NCBI RefSeq assembly: GCF_018613535.1
Contig: NZ_JAGGQB010000003.1
Location: forward strand, 342,959 to 406,958
From: Bacillus sp. ISL-51
GTDB lineage: Bacteria > Bacillota > Bacilli > Bacillales > Bacillaceae
Length of the DNA: 64,000 bases
Direction of reading: 5' to 3'
Shown one piece after another: positions 49,009 through 58,818 of this stretch. A model generated the notes under the pieces. That model worked only from the letters and a program-made list of their open reading frames with translations, did not search any database and had not been told where the DNA came from. The position numbers were made by a program, and so were the translations under genes. Positions within the stretch are counted from its first letter, which is position 1, and every line of letters begins with the position of its first letter.

Positions 49009-52000
49009 GCCAATCGACCTCCTTCAGCTTGCGGATGACAACGTTCAGGTCGCGCTGATTCCCCGTTGGACCGTAATAATTAAAGCCGTAGCTGAGCTGG
49101 GCGTAGCCCCCGATCATCTGTGTCGGCTTGACGTGAATCCTTGTCGGGCTGTTATGGGTGCCTCCGCGGTTATTCGTCAGTTTTGTGCCGGGCACGTTGA
49201 TGTGGCGGTCCTGGGCATGGTGCATAAACGCCATTCCTTTAGGAATCCGGTGAGACAAAACCGCTCTCGCGACGACAACGCCGTTTCGGTTGAAGCATTC
49301 AATCCAATCGTTGTCTTTGATATCCGTGTCCTCTGCATCATCTTTATTCATCCACACGGTCGGCCCGCCGCGGAACAGCGTCAGCATCGGCAGGGAATCA
49401 AAATACATGCTGTGGACGGACCATTTATTATGCGGCGTCAAATAATTGAGGATGATTTCTTTGCCCTCTTGATCAGGCCGCTTGCTTAGGAACGGACGAT
49501 GCTGGAGGATCGGTTTAAATGTCGCCATCGTTTCACCGAATTCCATCATCAGTTCATGATCGACATAATAAGATTGTCTGCCGGTCAGTGTTCGCCACGG
49601 AATTAATTTTTCTACGTTCGTCGTAAACGGCGAGTACCTGCGCCCCCCTTTTTCTGAGCCGGTAAATGCCGGAGACGTGATGACCGTTTTCGGCTGAGCT
49701 GTAATTTGTTCGAACGTAAAGCATTCTTCTTCGCGTTCTTCCGCCAGGTCTTTCAGCTTCAGGTTTGTGATGTTTTCAAGTGTTTCCCATGCTTTTACGG
49801 CGACTTTTCCATTTGAAGTGGACGACAGGGTTAAAATCGCTTCCGCCGCCTGCTTCGCTTCACTTATATTCGGACACCCTTTTGCGATACTGTCAGAGGT
49901 GATTTCTCCCAGTCTCTTTTTGAGTGATTCATATTCATCGGCGATCGACCAGCTCATCCCTTTTATTCCGCTCGGTTTTAAAGCCGCATTAGGCCCGAGC
50001 GCGGTCATTTTATGAAAAATGTGCTTGTAATCCCGTTCTGCTACTTGGATGTTCGGCATCGTTTTTCCCGGAACGGCTTCACATTCGCCCTTGCTCCAGT
50101 CATTGATTTTGCCGAACGGCTGCGCCAATTCCTGCATGGTGTCGTGAAGGAGCGGCGTCGCGACCACTTCTTTCACCGGCTCCATATCGACTTCTTCTGC
50201 CAGATCGGAAACGGCTTTTGAGAGTGCTTTGAAAATATCCCAGTCTGACTTCGATTCCCACGGTGCCGAGATGGCCGGAGCAAAAGGATGAATGAACGGA
50301 TGCATATCTGTGCTGCTGAGATCGTGTTTTTCATACCATGTCGCCGCCGGCAGCACGATATCGGAATACAGCGCCGTACCGGCCATTCGAAAGTCGAGAT
50401 TGATTAACAAGTCGAGCTTTCCTTCCGGCGCCTGCTCCCGCCATTTGATTTCTTCAGGGCGGATGCTGTCGCCGTCGTCATTCATCAAACCGTTCGTCGT
50501 CCCCAGCAGATGCTTGAGAAAATATTCATGACCCTTTCCTGAGCTGGAGATCAGATTTGCCCGCCATACGAAGAGATTCCTTGGAAAATTCACTTCATTG
50601 TCAGGATCTTCAATCGCAAATTTCAGCTTTTTCTCTTGAAGCTGTGAGGCCACGTACGCACCAACGTCTTCAGGTGTTGCTGCCCCCGCCTTTTCAGCTT
50701 CTTTGTACAGATCAATGCCGTTTTGATTGAAGGTCGGGTAAGACGGCAGCCACCCTAATCGCGCCGCCAGCACATTGTAATCGGCGTGATGCTTGTAGCG
50801 GGATGACGCAGCGATCGGTGAAGCCAGGTCACTGATCGGCTGGTCCTCGTAACGCCACTGGTCTGTCGCAAAGTAAAAAAATGAGGTGCCGTTTTGCAGC
50901 TTGGGCACGCCCTCCCAGTCCTTTGCAGTTGCAATCGTCTGCCACCCTTCAGCAGGACGGAGCTTTTCCTGCCCCACATAATGGGCCCAGCCTCCGCCGT
51001 TTACGCCTTGCGCGCCTACAAGTAAAACAAGATTTAACACCGCCCGGTAGATCGTGTCGGAGTTGAACCAGTGGTTAATCCCCGCCCCTACGATAATCAT
51101 GGACCGGCCGTCTGTGTCGATCGCATTTTGAGCAAACTCCCTGGCAATCTTAATGACGGCTTCTTTTTTAATTCCTGTCATCTGTTCCTGCCAGGCAGGT
51201 GTGAACGGCTCAGGATCATCATAAGAGACAGCTGATTGTTCACCGATGCCCCGGTTCACGCCGTAGTTGGCCAATATCAAGTCAAACACGGTCGTGACGT
51301 ACACCTCTTCGCCGTTCAGGTTCAGTTTTTTAAGAGGAAGATTCCGCTCAAGCACTTTGTTTCCGTCATTTGAAAAATACGGAATGCGCACCGTGCCGAT
51401 TTCGTCCTCTATTCCAAGTACAGAGAGGCGGGGTTCAATCAGTTCCCCGGTGTCTTCATCGGTCATGTGCAGATTCCATTTCTGCTGCCCGTCCCACCGG
51501 GAGCCCATTGTTCCTTGCGGTATGGCAAACGCATTTGTCTGTTCATTCCAGACCGCAGGCTTCCACTGATCATGCTTTGTCTGCCGCCCGATGTCCTTCG
51601 CATGCAGAAACCGTCCCGCTGTATACACGCCATTTTCTTTTGACAGGGTGACGAAGAATGGAAAATCCGTGTATTGCTTTGCGTACTTGATAAAACGCTC
51701 TGTCTCTTGATTCACATAAAACTCCTGCAAAATGACGTGACCCATCGCCATCGCAAGCGCCCCGTCAGTCCCTTGGCGGATACTCAGCCAGTCATCCGCG
51801 AACTTTGAGGATTCCGCAAAATCCGGGCTGATTGAAATGACCTTGGCACCTTTATAGCGGGCTTCCGCCAAAAAATGCGCGTCAGGGGTTCTTGTTAACG
51901 GAACGTTTGAGCCCCATGTGATGATATAGCCTGAATTGTACCAGTCACTGCTTTCCGGAACGTCCGTCTGGTCGCCCCAAATTTGCGGGGATGCCGGAGG

Positions 52001-52684
52001 AAGATCCGCATACCAGTCATAGAAACTGAGCATTGGGCCGCCAATTAAAGACATGAATCGCGAACCTGATGCGTGGCTGATCATGGACATCGCCGGGATC
52101 GGAGAAAAACCGACATTCCGGTCAGGCCCGTATTTCATGACTGTATACAGCAGAGAGGCTGAAATCAGCTTCAGCACCTCCGGCCATTCAGCTCGCACAA
52201 AACCGCCTTTCCCTCTTGCCTGTTTATAGGACTTCGCTTTTTCAGGATGTTCAACGATCGATTTCCAGGCTTCCAATGGATTTTGATGAGCCTGCAATGC
52301 TTCCCGCCACAAATTGATCAGCACACCGCGCACGTATGGATATTTCACACGGAGCGGGCTGTAGATGTACCATGAAAAACTGGCCCCCCGCGGACAGCCT
52401 CTCGGTTCGAAATCAGGCATATCCGGGCCTGTTGATGGATAATTCAAGTTTTGTCCTTCCCACGTGACAATTCCGTTTTTCACATAAATATTCCAGCTGC
52501 AAGACCCCGTGCAGTTGACGCCGTGGGTGGAGCGAACGACTTTGTCATACTGCCATCTGTTTCTGTATACATTCTCCCAATCGCGATCTTCGCGGGTGGT
52601 TTGGCTATGTTTATTTGAATGATGTTCGATAGGAGAGAAATAATTCAATCTCCTAAACAACGGACTCATTTTCTTTTTCTTCAT
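48998..52684 (-). CDS. narG: Nitrate reductase alpha subunit (molybdenum catalytic)
   Basis: 1228 aa, cytoplasmic catalytic subunit. The N-terminal HGVNCTGSCSWNIYV motif holds the first iron-sulfur site with a His ligand; the molybdo-bis-MGD region is YNSGYIITWGSNVPLTRTPDAHF. C-terminal molydopterin dinucleotide domain is complete. ATG 52684 after GGAAGGAG. First gene of narGHJI, under Fnr. Confidence 0.98.
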   Translation of the reverse strand: MKKKKMSPLFRRLNYFSPIEHHSNKHSQTTREDRDWENVYRNRWQYDKVVRSTHGVNCTGSCSWNIYVKNGIVTWEGQNLNYPSTGPDMPDFEPRGCPRGASFSWYIYSPLRVKYPYVRGVLINLWREALQAHQNPLEAWKSIVEHPEKAKSYKQARGKGGFVRAEWPEVLKLISASLLYTVMKYGPDRNVGFSPIPAMSMISHASGSRFMSLIGGPMLSFYDWYADLPPASPQIWGDQTDVPESSDWYNSGYIITWGSNVPLTRTPDAHFLAEARYKGAKVISISPDFAESSKFADDWLSIRQGTDGALAMAMGHVILQEFYVNQETERFIKYAKQYTDFPFFVTLSKENGVYTAGRFLHAKDIGRQTKHDQWKPAVWNEQTNAFAIPQGTMGSRWDGQQKWNLHMTDEDTGELIEPRLSVLGIEDEIGTVRIPYFSNDGNKVLERNLPLKKLNLNGEEVYVTTVFDLILANYGVNRGIGEQSAVSYDDPEPFTPAWQEQMTGIKKEAVIKIAREFAQNAIDTDGRSMIIVGAGINHWFNSDTIYRAVLNLVLLVGAQGVNGGGWAHYVGQEKLRPAEGWQTIATAKDWEGVPKLQNGTSFFYFATDQWRYEDQPISDLASPIAASSRYKHHADYNVLAARLGWLPSYPTFNQNGIDLYKEAEKAGAATPEDVGAYVASQLQEKKLKFAIEDPDNEVNFPRNLFVWRANLISSSGKGHEYFLKHLLGTTNGLMNDDGDSIRPEEIKWREQAPEGKLDLLINLDFRMAGTALYSDIVLPAATWYEKHDLSSTDMHPFIHPFAPAISAPWESKSDWDIFKALSKAVSDLAEEVDMEPVKEVVATPLLHDTMQELAQPFGKINDWSKGECEAVPGKTMPNIQVAERDYKHIFHKMTALGPNAALKPSGIKGMSWSIADEYESLKKRLGEITSDSIAKGCPNISEAKQAAEAILTLSSTSNGKVAVKAWETLENITNLKLKDLAEEREEECFTFEQITAQPKTVITSPAFTGSEKGGRRYSPFTTNVEKLIPWRTLTGRQSYYVDHELMMEFGETMATFKPILQHRPFLSKRPDQEGKEIILNYLTPHNKWSVHSMYFDSLPMLTLFRGGPTVWMNKDDAEDTDIKDNDWIECFNRNGVVVARAVLSHRIPKGMAFMHHAQDRHINVPGTKLTNNRGGTHNSPTRIHVKPTQMIGGYAQLSYGFNYYGPTGNQRDLNVVIRKLKEVDWLED

Positions 52685-52722
52685 GAGAGTTCACTCCTTC
52701 CGAGTCAGGTGATGCTATATTC

Positions 52723-52728
52723 ACTATA
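52723..52728 (-). promoter_or_regulatory. -10 element of the narG promoter
   Basis: TATAGT on the minus strand. With +1 at about 52716, the Fnr palindrome centre lies 41.5 bp upstream, the class II activator position. Confidence 0.7.
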
Positions 52729-52749
52729 AACAGAGACAGCGTGTACCCT

Positions 52750-52765
52750 TGTGAACTATGTCACA
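52750..52765 (-). promoter_or_regulatory. Fnr box upstream of narG
   Basis: TGTGAACTATGTCACA, a perfect TGTGA-N6-TCACA palindrome. Confidence 0.88.
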
Positions 52766-52777
52766 CACTCTTCTTTT

Positions 52778-52794
52778 TTCACAAAATGTTCACA
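52778..52794 (-). promoter_or_regulatory. Two direct TTCACA half-sites, possible ResD sites
   Basis: TTCACA at 52778-52783 and 52789-52794, 11 bp apart (one helical turn), about -62 to -78 from the inferred narG start. ResD sites in B. subtilis contain TTGTGAA-like sequences. Candidate only. Confidence 0.4.
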
Positions 52795-52901
52795 CAAAGG
52801 AGAAGGAAGGACTTTCACAGGGTGTGATGAAGGCGGCGTTCAGGCAGGACGTCTGAGTCATTAGCCGCCTTTCATTCAAAGATCAAAAAAACCGGTTCTT
52901 T

Positions 52902-53378
52902 TTAAGAACCGGGCTCGGCGTTTTCATCCTGTGATGTATGCAGATAACGCAAAAATAATTGATAGGAACAAAAGACGTTTTGCTGAAGCATGGCCAAAAA
53001 ATTCATTTGCAGCTGCGGATGGTAAGACATCATTTTTTTAAATATGTAATAAGGGATATTGAGAATAAGAATGTCTGAAGTGGCATTGACTGAGATAAAA
53101 GGCGATAGATACAGCCCGCCTTTTTCATCAATCGGAAACACATCGCCTTTTTCCCACAGCGCAACGGTTTGCGATCCTTCAGGGAGCCTGCTGTCCTTAA
53201 AACGGATACTGCCTTTTAAAACAATATAAACGGATTGTGAATGAAGAAAGGATGGAGACTGATCAGATGAGCCGCGAATAAACATCCCGTTTTTCAGCAA
53301 GGTTTCGACAATGGATAGAGGCACTTCATTAAACATAGGAAGTTGTTTCAGGAATAATAAATAGTCACACTGATTCAT
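52902..53378 (-). CDS. arfM: ArfM, anaerobic regulator with cyclic-nucleotide-binding-like fold
   Basis: 158 aa from ATG 53378 (MNQCDYLLFLKQLPMF) after GGAGGC. It resembles the effector domain of the Crp/Fnr family (VLKGSIRFKDSRLPEGSQTVALWEKGDVFPID) but has no helix-turn-helix. B. subtilis ArfM (YwiD) modulates anaerobic genes. An Fnr-like site lies in its upstream spacer. Confidence 0.85.
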   Translation of the reverse strand: MNQCDYLLFLKQLPMFNEVPLSIVETLLKNGMFIRGSSDQSPSFLHSQSVYIVLKGSIRFKDSRLPEGSQTVALWEKGDVFPIDEKGGLYLSPFISVNATSDILILNIPYYIFKKMMSYHPQLQMNFLAMLQQNVFCSYQLFLRYLHTSQDENAEPGS

Positions 53379-53435
53379 AGGAAAGCCTCCTGTGCTAAGG
53401 ATAGCTTTAGTGTACCTCGATTGAGCCTGTACAGC

Positions 53436-53451
53436 AGTGATATATTTCACA
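53436..53451 (-). promoter_or_regulatory. Fnr box between arfM and ywiC
   Basis: AGTGATATATTTCACA, nine of ten defined Fnr bases. It lies in the divergent arfM-ywiC spacer and could serve either gene; arfM is Fnr-dependent in B. subtilis. Confidence 0.7.
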
Positions 53452-53521
53452 GCTTGTATGATGAATGTCACTTATCGGGAGGATGACTGTATTTATAATG
53501 AAATAGAAAAGGAGGATTTCG

Positions 53522-54241
53522 ATGAAGGCGCTGATTCCGAAGCAGCACGGCGCATGGGCGATGCTGCTGATTCCATTTTTACTCGGCATGGTCAAGGGCG
53601 GTCCCGTTCTCTGGCATATTCCGCTCTTCCTAGGCTGGCTTTTCCTATACTTGGCGGTTTATCCCGTTACGCTCGCCTTGAAAAAGAAACAACTCAAACC
53701 CTATCAAAAGTGGATATGTTATTACGGTTTTCCGGCCTGCTGCTTTTTGATTATCCCAGTCTTTCATAAGCCGCCGCTCATCTGGGTTGGCGCTTCTTTA
53801 TTGCCGCTGCTTCTCATCCATATGTATTTTGCCCGCCGAAAAAACGAACGAGCACTATTAAATGATATTGCGGGTGTCTTGTTCTTTTGTTCGGGCGGGC
53901 TTGCGAGCTGCTGGCTGGGGATGGGAACCCTCGACGGCTGGGCTTGGTTTATTTTCTTGCAGTCTGCTTTATTTTTTATCGGAAGTTCCTTTTATGTGAA
54001 ATCGGTGATTCGTGAAAGAAAAAACAGGGCATTTGCATACTGGTCATGGGGATATCACCTGCTGCTCCCCTTTTTATCCGCTCTATTCGGAGCAGGATGG
54101 GCGTTTCTCGCTTTTATCCCAAGCAGTTTGCGGGCATGGTTTTTTCACGGGAGAGATTGGCCCGCGAAAACGATCGGCATTATGGAAATCGTGAATGCCT
54201 GCTTCTTTTTTGCCGTCATGTGTATGTTTATCACAAGATAA
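53522..54241 (+). CDS. ywiC: YwiC, polytopic membrane protein of the YwiC-like family
   Basis: 239 aa, about seven helices. The start MKALIPKQHGAWAMLLIPFLLG resembles UbiA-like proteins, but the aspartate-rich motifs of prenyltransferases are not evident. ATG 53522 after AAGGAGG. Placed in the nitrate respiration block. Confidence 0.85.
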   Translation: MKALIPKQHGAWAMLLIPFLLGMVKGGPVLWHIPLFLGWLFLYLAVYPVTLALKKKQLKPYQKWICYYGFPACCFLIIPVFHKPPLIWVGASLLPLLLIHMYFARRKNERALLNDIAGVLFFCSGGLASCWLGMGTLDGWAWFIFLQSALFFIGSSFYVKSVIRERKNRAFAYWSWGYHLLLPFLSALFGAGWAFLAFIPSSLRAWFFHGRDWPAKTIGIMEIVNACFFFAVMCMFITR

Positions 54242-54276
54242 AAAACCAAGGACCGCCGGCGATCCTTGGTTTTTTC
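54241..54276. terminator. Bidirectional terminator between ywiC and fnr
   Basis: AACCAAGGA/TCCTTGGTT (54243-54251, 54262-54270) with A and T flanks. Confidence 0.88.
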
Positions 54277-54991
54277 AGTCAATATTGCAAATCTCCAGCG
54301 GGCAGTTTTCACACTCGATCTCACATCGTAAATAGTCCCGCTTGTGCAAAATAATTTTTCCGGTTTCGTCTATCGAAATAACCCCTTGTTTACGGAGGTC
54401 TCCCAGCATGCGGTTGACGCTTTCCCTTGCCGCCGCACAAAACTTTGCCAAATCCTGATTTGTCAGCACAATGTTAATCAGAATCCCGTCGCTGCGTTCC
54501 ACCCCGTAGCTGTTTGATAAGCGGATAAGGGTGGAATAGAGCGCGCCCTTTTTGCCGTGAAGAAGCAGATCCCTTATTTTGGACTGGATTTTCCGGAGGT
54601 GAGTGCTCATCCACTTCATAAATTCAAAAGTCAAAGCACCGTTTTGGATTAATTCCTTTTCCAGCTTGTTTTTATTAATGACGAGCACCTCGCCATCCTC
54701 TAACACTTTTGCACTGAGCATATATCTCGGCTCTTCTGTGAACAGTGTCAGTTCCCCGACAATATCGTTTTTTTGGCAGATTCTAAGCGTCAGGTCTTTT
54801 CCGTCAGACGTCAGCTTGCCGATTTCAATGAGTCCTGATTGAATCAGGTAAAGCTCTTCTGCATCCATTCCTTCTTGAAACAAATATGTGTGTTTTTTCA
54901 TTTTCCTTTTCGTGCTGATCGATTCCAGCAATTCATGCAGTTCGCTGGAAATAAGGTCACTATCAGATGGTCGAACAGAGAGAATATTCAT
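54275..54991 (-). CDS. fnr: Anaerobic transcription regulator Fnr
   Basis: 238 aa from ATG 54991 (MNILSVRPSDSDLIS). N-terminal effector domain, then the HTH NQDLAKFCAAARESVNRMLGDL. B. subtilis-type Fnr has its cluster at the C-terminus: here C227, C230 and C235, with D141 as the fourth ligand in the orthologue. It activates narG, narK and arfM under oxygen limitation. Second gene after narK. Confidence 0.97.
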   Translation of the reverse strand: MNILSVRPSDSDLISSELHELLESISTKRKMKKHTYLFQEGMDAEELYLIQSGLIEIGKLTSDGKDLTLRICQKNDIVGELTLFTEEPRYMLSAKVLEDGEVLVINKNKLEKELIQNGALTFEFMKWMSTHLRKIQSKIRDLLLHGKKGALYSTLIRLSNSYGVERSDGILINIVLTNQDLAKFCAAARESVNRMLGDLRKQGVISIDETGKIILHKRDYLRCEIECENCPLEICNID

Positions 54992-55091
54992 GAGCTCACC
55001 TCGAAGAAAGTCACGTTGCGTATGTTTATTGTAACGTGAATTGATTTGCACCCATCGAGAAAAAACTAACAATCTTGTGAATGCCCCAGTG

Positions 55092-56279
55092 TTAGTTGAC
55101 GCTCTGACTGTTTCTCTCCGTGTGCGTTTTCATTCTTTCCTGCCAATACATCCATATGACAAGGACAAAGCTGGCTAACGCAACTTCCGAAAGCGCCATA
55201 AAACCGATTGCGTATTGGCCTGTTGCCTGAAATACACTCGCCAAAATCAACGGTGGGAAAAAACCGCCTAATCCGCCCATGGCAGACACAATACCGTTGG
55301 CAATCCCCGCTTGCTTTGAAAAATAGAAGGGCACCAGTTTAAAAACGGTTCCGTTTCCTATACCTGAGCAGACTGCCACTGTTAATGACCCAAACGCATA
55401 AAGGCCGATCGTCGGCGAGAACGATAAGATAATTCCTGATAATGTAAGTCCCGCGAAAACGAACATCAAAATGCGGAGCGGGTTCATTTTATCTGCAAGA
55501 AATCCTCCCACAGGCCTGAGCAGCGTAGAGACCGCAATAAAGCCAGCCGTCCGCAACCCTGCATCCGCAGGGTTCAGCCCAAAATGCTCAACCAAAAAGT
55601 TCGGCAGATAGATGGTGAAGGCGACAAAGGCGCCAAACGTAATAAAATAAAACAGGCTCAAAAACCACAGCACATGATTTCGGTAAACGGCTTTGATTTG
55701 AGTTTTTACAGAAACCTTCACTTTCTTCTCATGCCGGTCGCCGAACAATACGTGCAGCAATGCGAAAACTGCCAGCAGAACAAGATACATTTGCACAGTT
55801 GTTTTCCATCCTGCCGCTTGAGCGATAACCGGCGCGGCAAATGTGGTAATGGCGGTTCCGATGTTTCCTGCCCCGTAAATCCCATTGACGGCACCGTGCT
55901 TTTCCTTCGGATAATATTTCGGAAGGGATGTCACTCCAATGGAGAATACCGCTCCCCCGATCCCTAAGAAAAAACCGCCTGCGATTAAATCAAACAGAGA
56001 ATCCGCGATACTGATCCAAAACACAGGAAACAGAAGCAGGATGAAGCTGATCATAAACATCAGCCGCGCGCCAAACCTGTTCGTTAAATACCCTAAAGGA
56101 ATGCGGAGAAGCGACCCAAGGATAACGGGAATCGCCGTCACCAAAGAAATCTCGCCTTTGCTTAAATGAATATCTAATGTGATTTGGGAAATGAGCGACG
56201 AAATCAGCACCCACACCATAAACCCTGCCACTAAGCTTAATGACTGTAACGATAATTGAATATGTTGACGATTGATCAT
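55092..56279 (-). CDS. narK: Nitrite extrusion/nitrate transporter NarK
   Basis: 395 aa from ATG 56279 (MINRQHIQLSLQSLSLV) after AAAGGGG. Major facilitator, 12 helices, with the NarK motifs GLGGFFPP and GAGNIGTA. It exports nitrite and/or takes up nitrate. Expressed with fnr from an Fnr-activated promoter. Confidence 0.95.
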   Translation of the reverse strand: MINRQHIQLSLQSLSLVAGFMVWVLISSLISQITLDIHLSKGEISLVTAIPVILGSLLRIPLGYLTNRFGARLMFMISFILLLFPVFWISIADSLFDLIAGGFFLGIGGAVFSIGVTSLPKYYPKEKHGAVNGIYGAGNIGTAITTFAAPVIAQAAGWKTTVQMYLVLLAVFALLHVLFGDRHEKKVKVSVKTQIKAVYRNHVLWFLSLFYFITFGAFVAFTIYLPNFLVEHFGLNPADAGLRTAGFIAVSTLLRPVGGFLADKMNPLRILMFVFAGLTLSGIILSFSPTIGLYAFGSLTVAVCSGIGNGTVFKLVPFYFSKQAGIANGIVSAMGGLGGFFPPLILASVFQATGQYAIGFMALSEVALASFVLVIWMYWQERMKTHTERNSQSVN

Positions 56280-56315
56280 TCGGCTTGCCCCTTTCACTGA
56301 TTCAATATCAGTCTT

Positions 56316-56358
56316 ATCATACAAAAACTCGGTGTACAGGATTGTGAATTACATCACA
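56316..56358 (-). promoter_or_regulatory. narK promoter with Fnr box
   Basis: Perfect Fnr palindrome TGTGAATTACATCACA at 56343-56358 and -10 TATGAT at 56316-56321. With +1 near 56309 the box is centred at -41.5. Confidence 0.88.
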
Positions 56359-56373
56359 CGCTTTATATACAAA

Positions 56374-56404
56374 AAAAGACAAAGCCCGAAGACTTTGTCC
56401 TTTC
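56374..56404 (-). terminator. Terminator of argS
   Basis: GACAAAG/CTTTGTC stem (56378-56384, 56393-56399), then seven T residues on the minus strand. Confidence 0.82.
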
Positions 56405-56411
56405 ATCATCA

Positions 56412-58082
56412 TTACATTTTTTCCGGAGCCGATACACCGATCAGCTGAAGCGCATTGTTCAGCGTAATTTGCGTCGCCTTCATTAAAGCGAGGCGCGCGC
56501 GGCTTTTCTCTTTATTTTCAGGATCGATGACTTTCTCTGCATTGTAGAAGCTGTGCAGAGCGGATGCCAAGTCATAAATGTAGTTGGTTACGCGGTGCGG
56601 GATGCGTTTTTCCGCAGCTTCCGCCACAGCCTCCGGGAACCCGCCGATCGTTTTCAGCAGGTCATATTCTTTTTCTGATTGAATATGGCTGAAGTCAAGA
56701 TCCGCCGCCGGCTGAAGTCCCTGCTCTTCCCCTTGGCGAAGCATGCTGCAAATACGGGCGTGTGCGTATTGTGCATAATACACAGGGTTTTCATTTGACG
56801 TCGATACCGCAAGATCCAAATCAAAATCCATATGTGTGTCGGCGCTGCGCATCGCGAAGAAATAACGAACAGCGTCAAGGCCGACTTCTTCGATCAGATC
56901 ACGCATCGTGACAGCTTTCCCCGTACGTTTGCTCATTTTCATTTTCTCGCCGTTTTTATATAAATGAACGAGCTGAATGATTTCCACTTCTAATGTGCCT
57001 TTTTCATATCCGAGCGCTTCAATCGCCGCTTTCATACGCGGAATATAGCCGTGGTGATCCGCGCCCCATACATTGATCAGCTTGTCAAAACCGCGGTCGA
57101 GCTTGTCTTTATGATAAGCGATATCCGGCAGCAGATACGTGTATGAGCCGTCTTTTTTGATCAGCACGCGGTCTTTGTCATCACCGAATGTTGTCGAACG
57201 GAACCAAGTCGCGCCGTCCTCTTCATAGACATGCCCCGTTTTCCGAAGCGTCTCAAGCGCTTGATCAATTTTTCCGTTTTCGTACAGTGACGTTTCAGAA
57301 TACCATACGTCAAAAGGCACTCGGAAGTTTTCCAAGTCTGCGCGAAGTTTATCAAGTTCGACCTTTAAGCCGTATTCGCGGAAAAACGCAAGGCGCTCGC
57401 TTTCCTCTTCATTGACGAACCGGTCACCGAATTCTTCAGCAAGGCGTTTCCCGATTGCGATAATATCTTCGCCGCGGTAGCCGTCTTCAGGCATCTGCTT
57501 TTCAAGGCCGAGCGCTTCGAAATAACGGACTTCGACTGAAAGCGCCAAATTGTTGATCTGGTTCCCCGCATCATTAATGTAGTATTCCCGGCTCACGTCA
57601 TATCCCGCTTTTGAAAGCACGTTGCAAAGCGCATCACCGACTGCCGCTCCGCGCGCGTGGCCTAAATGCAGGTCTCCGGTCGGGTTGGCGGACACGAATT
57701 CGACTTGAATTTTCTCGCCTTTTCCGACATTTGTCTCACCGTATGCTTCACCTTGTTCAAGCACTGACGGAATGAGTTTCGTTAAGTAGCTGTTATTCAT
57801 GTAGAAATTGATAAAGCCCGGGCCTGCGATATCCATCTTTTCAATGGAAGCCTTGCCCTTATCAAATGAAGCCACAAGCTCCTCGGCGATTTGGCGCGGG
57901 GCTTTTTTTGCGATTCTTGCCAGCTGCATCGCCATATTTGTTGAGTAATCACCGTGGGTTTTGTCTTTCGGCGTTTCTAACAATACGTTTGGAATCTGGC
58001 TTTCTTCCGCCAGTCCCGCTTTCAGGACGGCCGCTTTAATTTCTTCCTTCAGCACGTCCTTCATTTGTTCCGCAATATTCAT
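56412..58082 (-). CDS. argS: Arginyl-tRNA synthetase
   Basis: 556 aa class I synthetase. N-terminal Add1 domain (residues 1-100), HIGH-like site [10 protein letters not shown] (about 135-144), the KMSKR motif [10 protein letters not shown], and a C-terminal DALR anticodon-binding domain. ATG 58082 overlaps the ywiB stop by four bases. Confidence 0.97.
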   Translation of the reverse strand: MNIAEQMKDVLKEEIKAAVLKAGLAEESQIPNVLLETPKDKTHGDYSTNMAMQLARIAKKAPRQIAEELVASFDKGKASIEKMDIAGPGFINFYMNNSYLTKLIPSVLEQGEAYGETNVGKGEKIQVEFVSANPTGDLHLGHARGAAVGDALCNVLSKAGYDVSREYYINDAGNQINNLALSVEVRYFEALGLEKQMPEDGYRGEDIIAIGKRLAEEFGDRFVNEEESERLAFFREYGLKVELDKLRADLENFRVPFDVWYSETSLYENGKIDQALETLRKTGHVYEEDGATWFRSTTFGDDKDRVLIKKDGSYTYLLPDIAYHKDKLDRGFDKLINVWGADHHGYIPRMKAAIEALGYEKGTLEVEIIQLVHLYKNGEKMKMSKRTGKAVTMRDLIEEVGLDAVRYFFAMRSADTHMDFDLDLAVSTSNENPVYYAQYAHARICSMLRQGEEQGLQPAADLDFSHIQSEKEYDLLKTIGGFPEAVAEAAEKRIPHRVTNYIYDLASALHSFYNAEKVIDPENKEKSRARLALMKATQITLNNALQLIGVSAPEKM

Positions 58083-58507
58083 GCCTTTGCTTCCTCCTTA
58101 TATCGAATCGTCATGTTATGTACATGTTCTTGGTTTTCGCCTACAGTCATCGTATATGTCATCTTGACGGAGCCCTGGGGACCGCCGACATCTGAGTGTA
58201 TGTCTTTCGTTTCCGTTTGCAGCTTCATTTGGCCGAACGGCAGTTTATATTGAGTGATTGTCGAAGCCCCGGGTATGAACCGCTGTTTCATTTGAATGGC
58301 GCCCGACCTCATTACGAGAATCTCTTTTTCTGTGATTTTGACGACTGTTTTAATCTTGCCCAAATCGTGTTCTTCATGATAGGTAAGATAAGTTTTGCCG
58401 TTTCTCACGTAATAGAATCCATCCGATGTAAATTCAACCGACTCTTCCTCCGAGCCGTTCTGAATGAATGAATGAACATGAATGGCAACTGGTGTCTCCT
58501 GTCTCAT
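58079..58507 (-). CDS. ywiB: YwiB, DUF1934 small beta-barrel protein
   Basis: 142 aa, mostly beta strands; sequence fits the DUF1934 calycin-like family. No signal peptide. Coupled to argS by a four-base overlap. Function unknown. Confidence 0.88.
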   Translation of the reverse strand: MRQETPVAIHVHSFIQNGSEEESVEFTSDGFYYVRNGKTYLTYHEEHDLGKIKTVVKITEKEILVMRSGAIQMKQRFIPGASTITQYKLPFGQMKLQTETKDIHSDVGGPQGSVKMTYTMTVGENQEHVHNMTIRYKEEAKA

Positions 58508-58545
58508 GCTGACACTTCCTTTTCATCATCCCGCTTAACCTGAAC

Positions 58546-58574
58546 AGTATAAGCATTCAAGGGAAAAAGTTCAA
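58546..58574 (-). promoter_or_regulatory. SigA promoter of ywiB-argS
   Basis: Minus-strand TTGAAC (58569-58574) and TATACT (58546-58551), 17 bases apart, 39 bases upstream of the ywiB start. Confidence 0.72.
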
Positions 58575-58605
58575 CCGCTTCCTCCTATCTTACCATCTTT
58601 GCTGA

Positions 58606-58753
58606 TTGGTTTTGAAGATAAACCTTATAAAAAGCTTTCTGTTAAAAAGAGGGACGAGAAATCATTTATCTTCGATATTTTGGTTTTGAAGATAAACCTT
58701 ATAAAAAGCTTTCTGTTAAAAAGAGGGACGAGAAATCATTTATCTTCGATATT
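58606..58753. repeat. Perfect 74-bp tandem duplication
   Basis: Copy 1 is 58606-58679 and copy 2 is 58680-58753, with no difference seen. Within each copy GAAGATAAA near the left end pairs with TTTATCTTC near the right end, so each unit has 9-bp inverted ends around about 45 bases. AT-rich. Not coding as far as I can see. Confidence 0.9.
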
Positions 58754-58818
58754 AACGCCCCTATGTTTGGATGAAACATACATCTCGCGGCTCAGCTTCT
58801 CTCCGCCTGTAAAACCGC

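Larger units (their letters stand above)
52685..52901. other. narG control region and arfM-narG spacer
   Basis: The promoter, Fnr box and possible ResD sites are listed separately. The rest, towards arfM, holds no gene; a short hairpin AACCGGTT-like sequence (52890-52912) follows arfM. Confidence 0.6.
58508..58818. other. ywiB-propeller spacer with promoter and tandem repeat
   Basis: No gene. It holds the ywiB-argS promoter (58546-58574) and two copies of a 74-bp repeat (58606-58753). The plus-strand reading frame through the repeat (58599-58991) is not convincing, because the 74-bp period shifts the frame between copies. Confidence 0.7.

Noticed and set aside
48860..49489. 209-codon plus-strand open frame
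   Set aside because: It lies antisense to narG and narH, both clearly real; the protein shows no domain pattern.
58606..58753. CRISPR array
   Set aside because: Only two adjoining copies with no spacers between them and no cas genes nearby.
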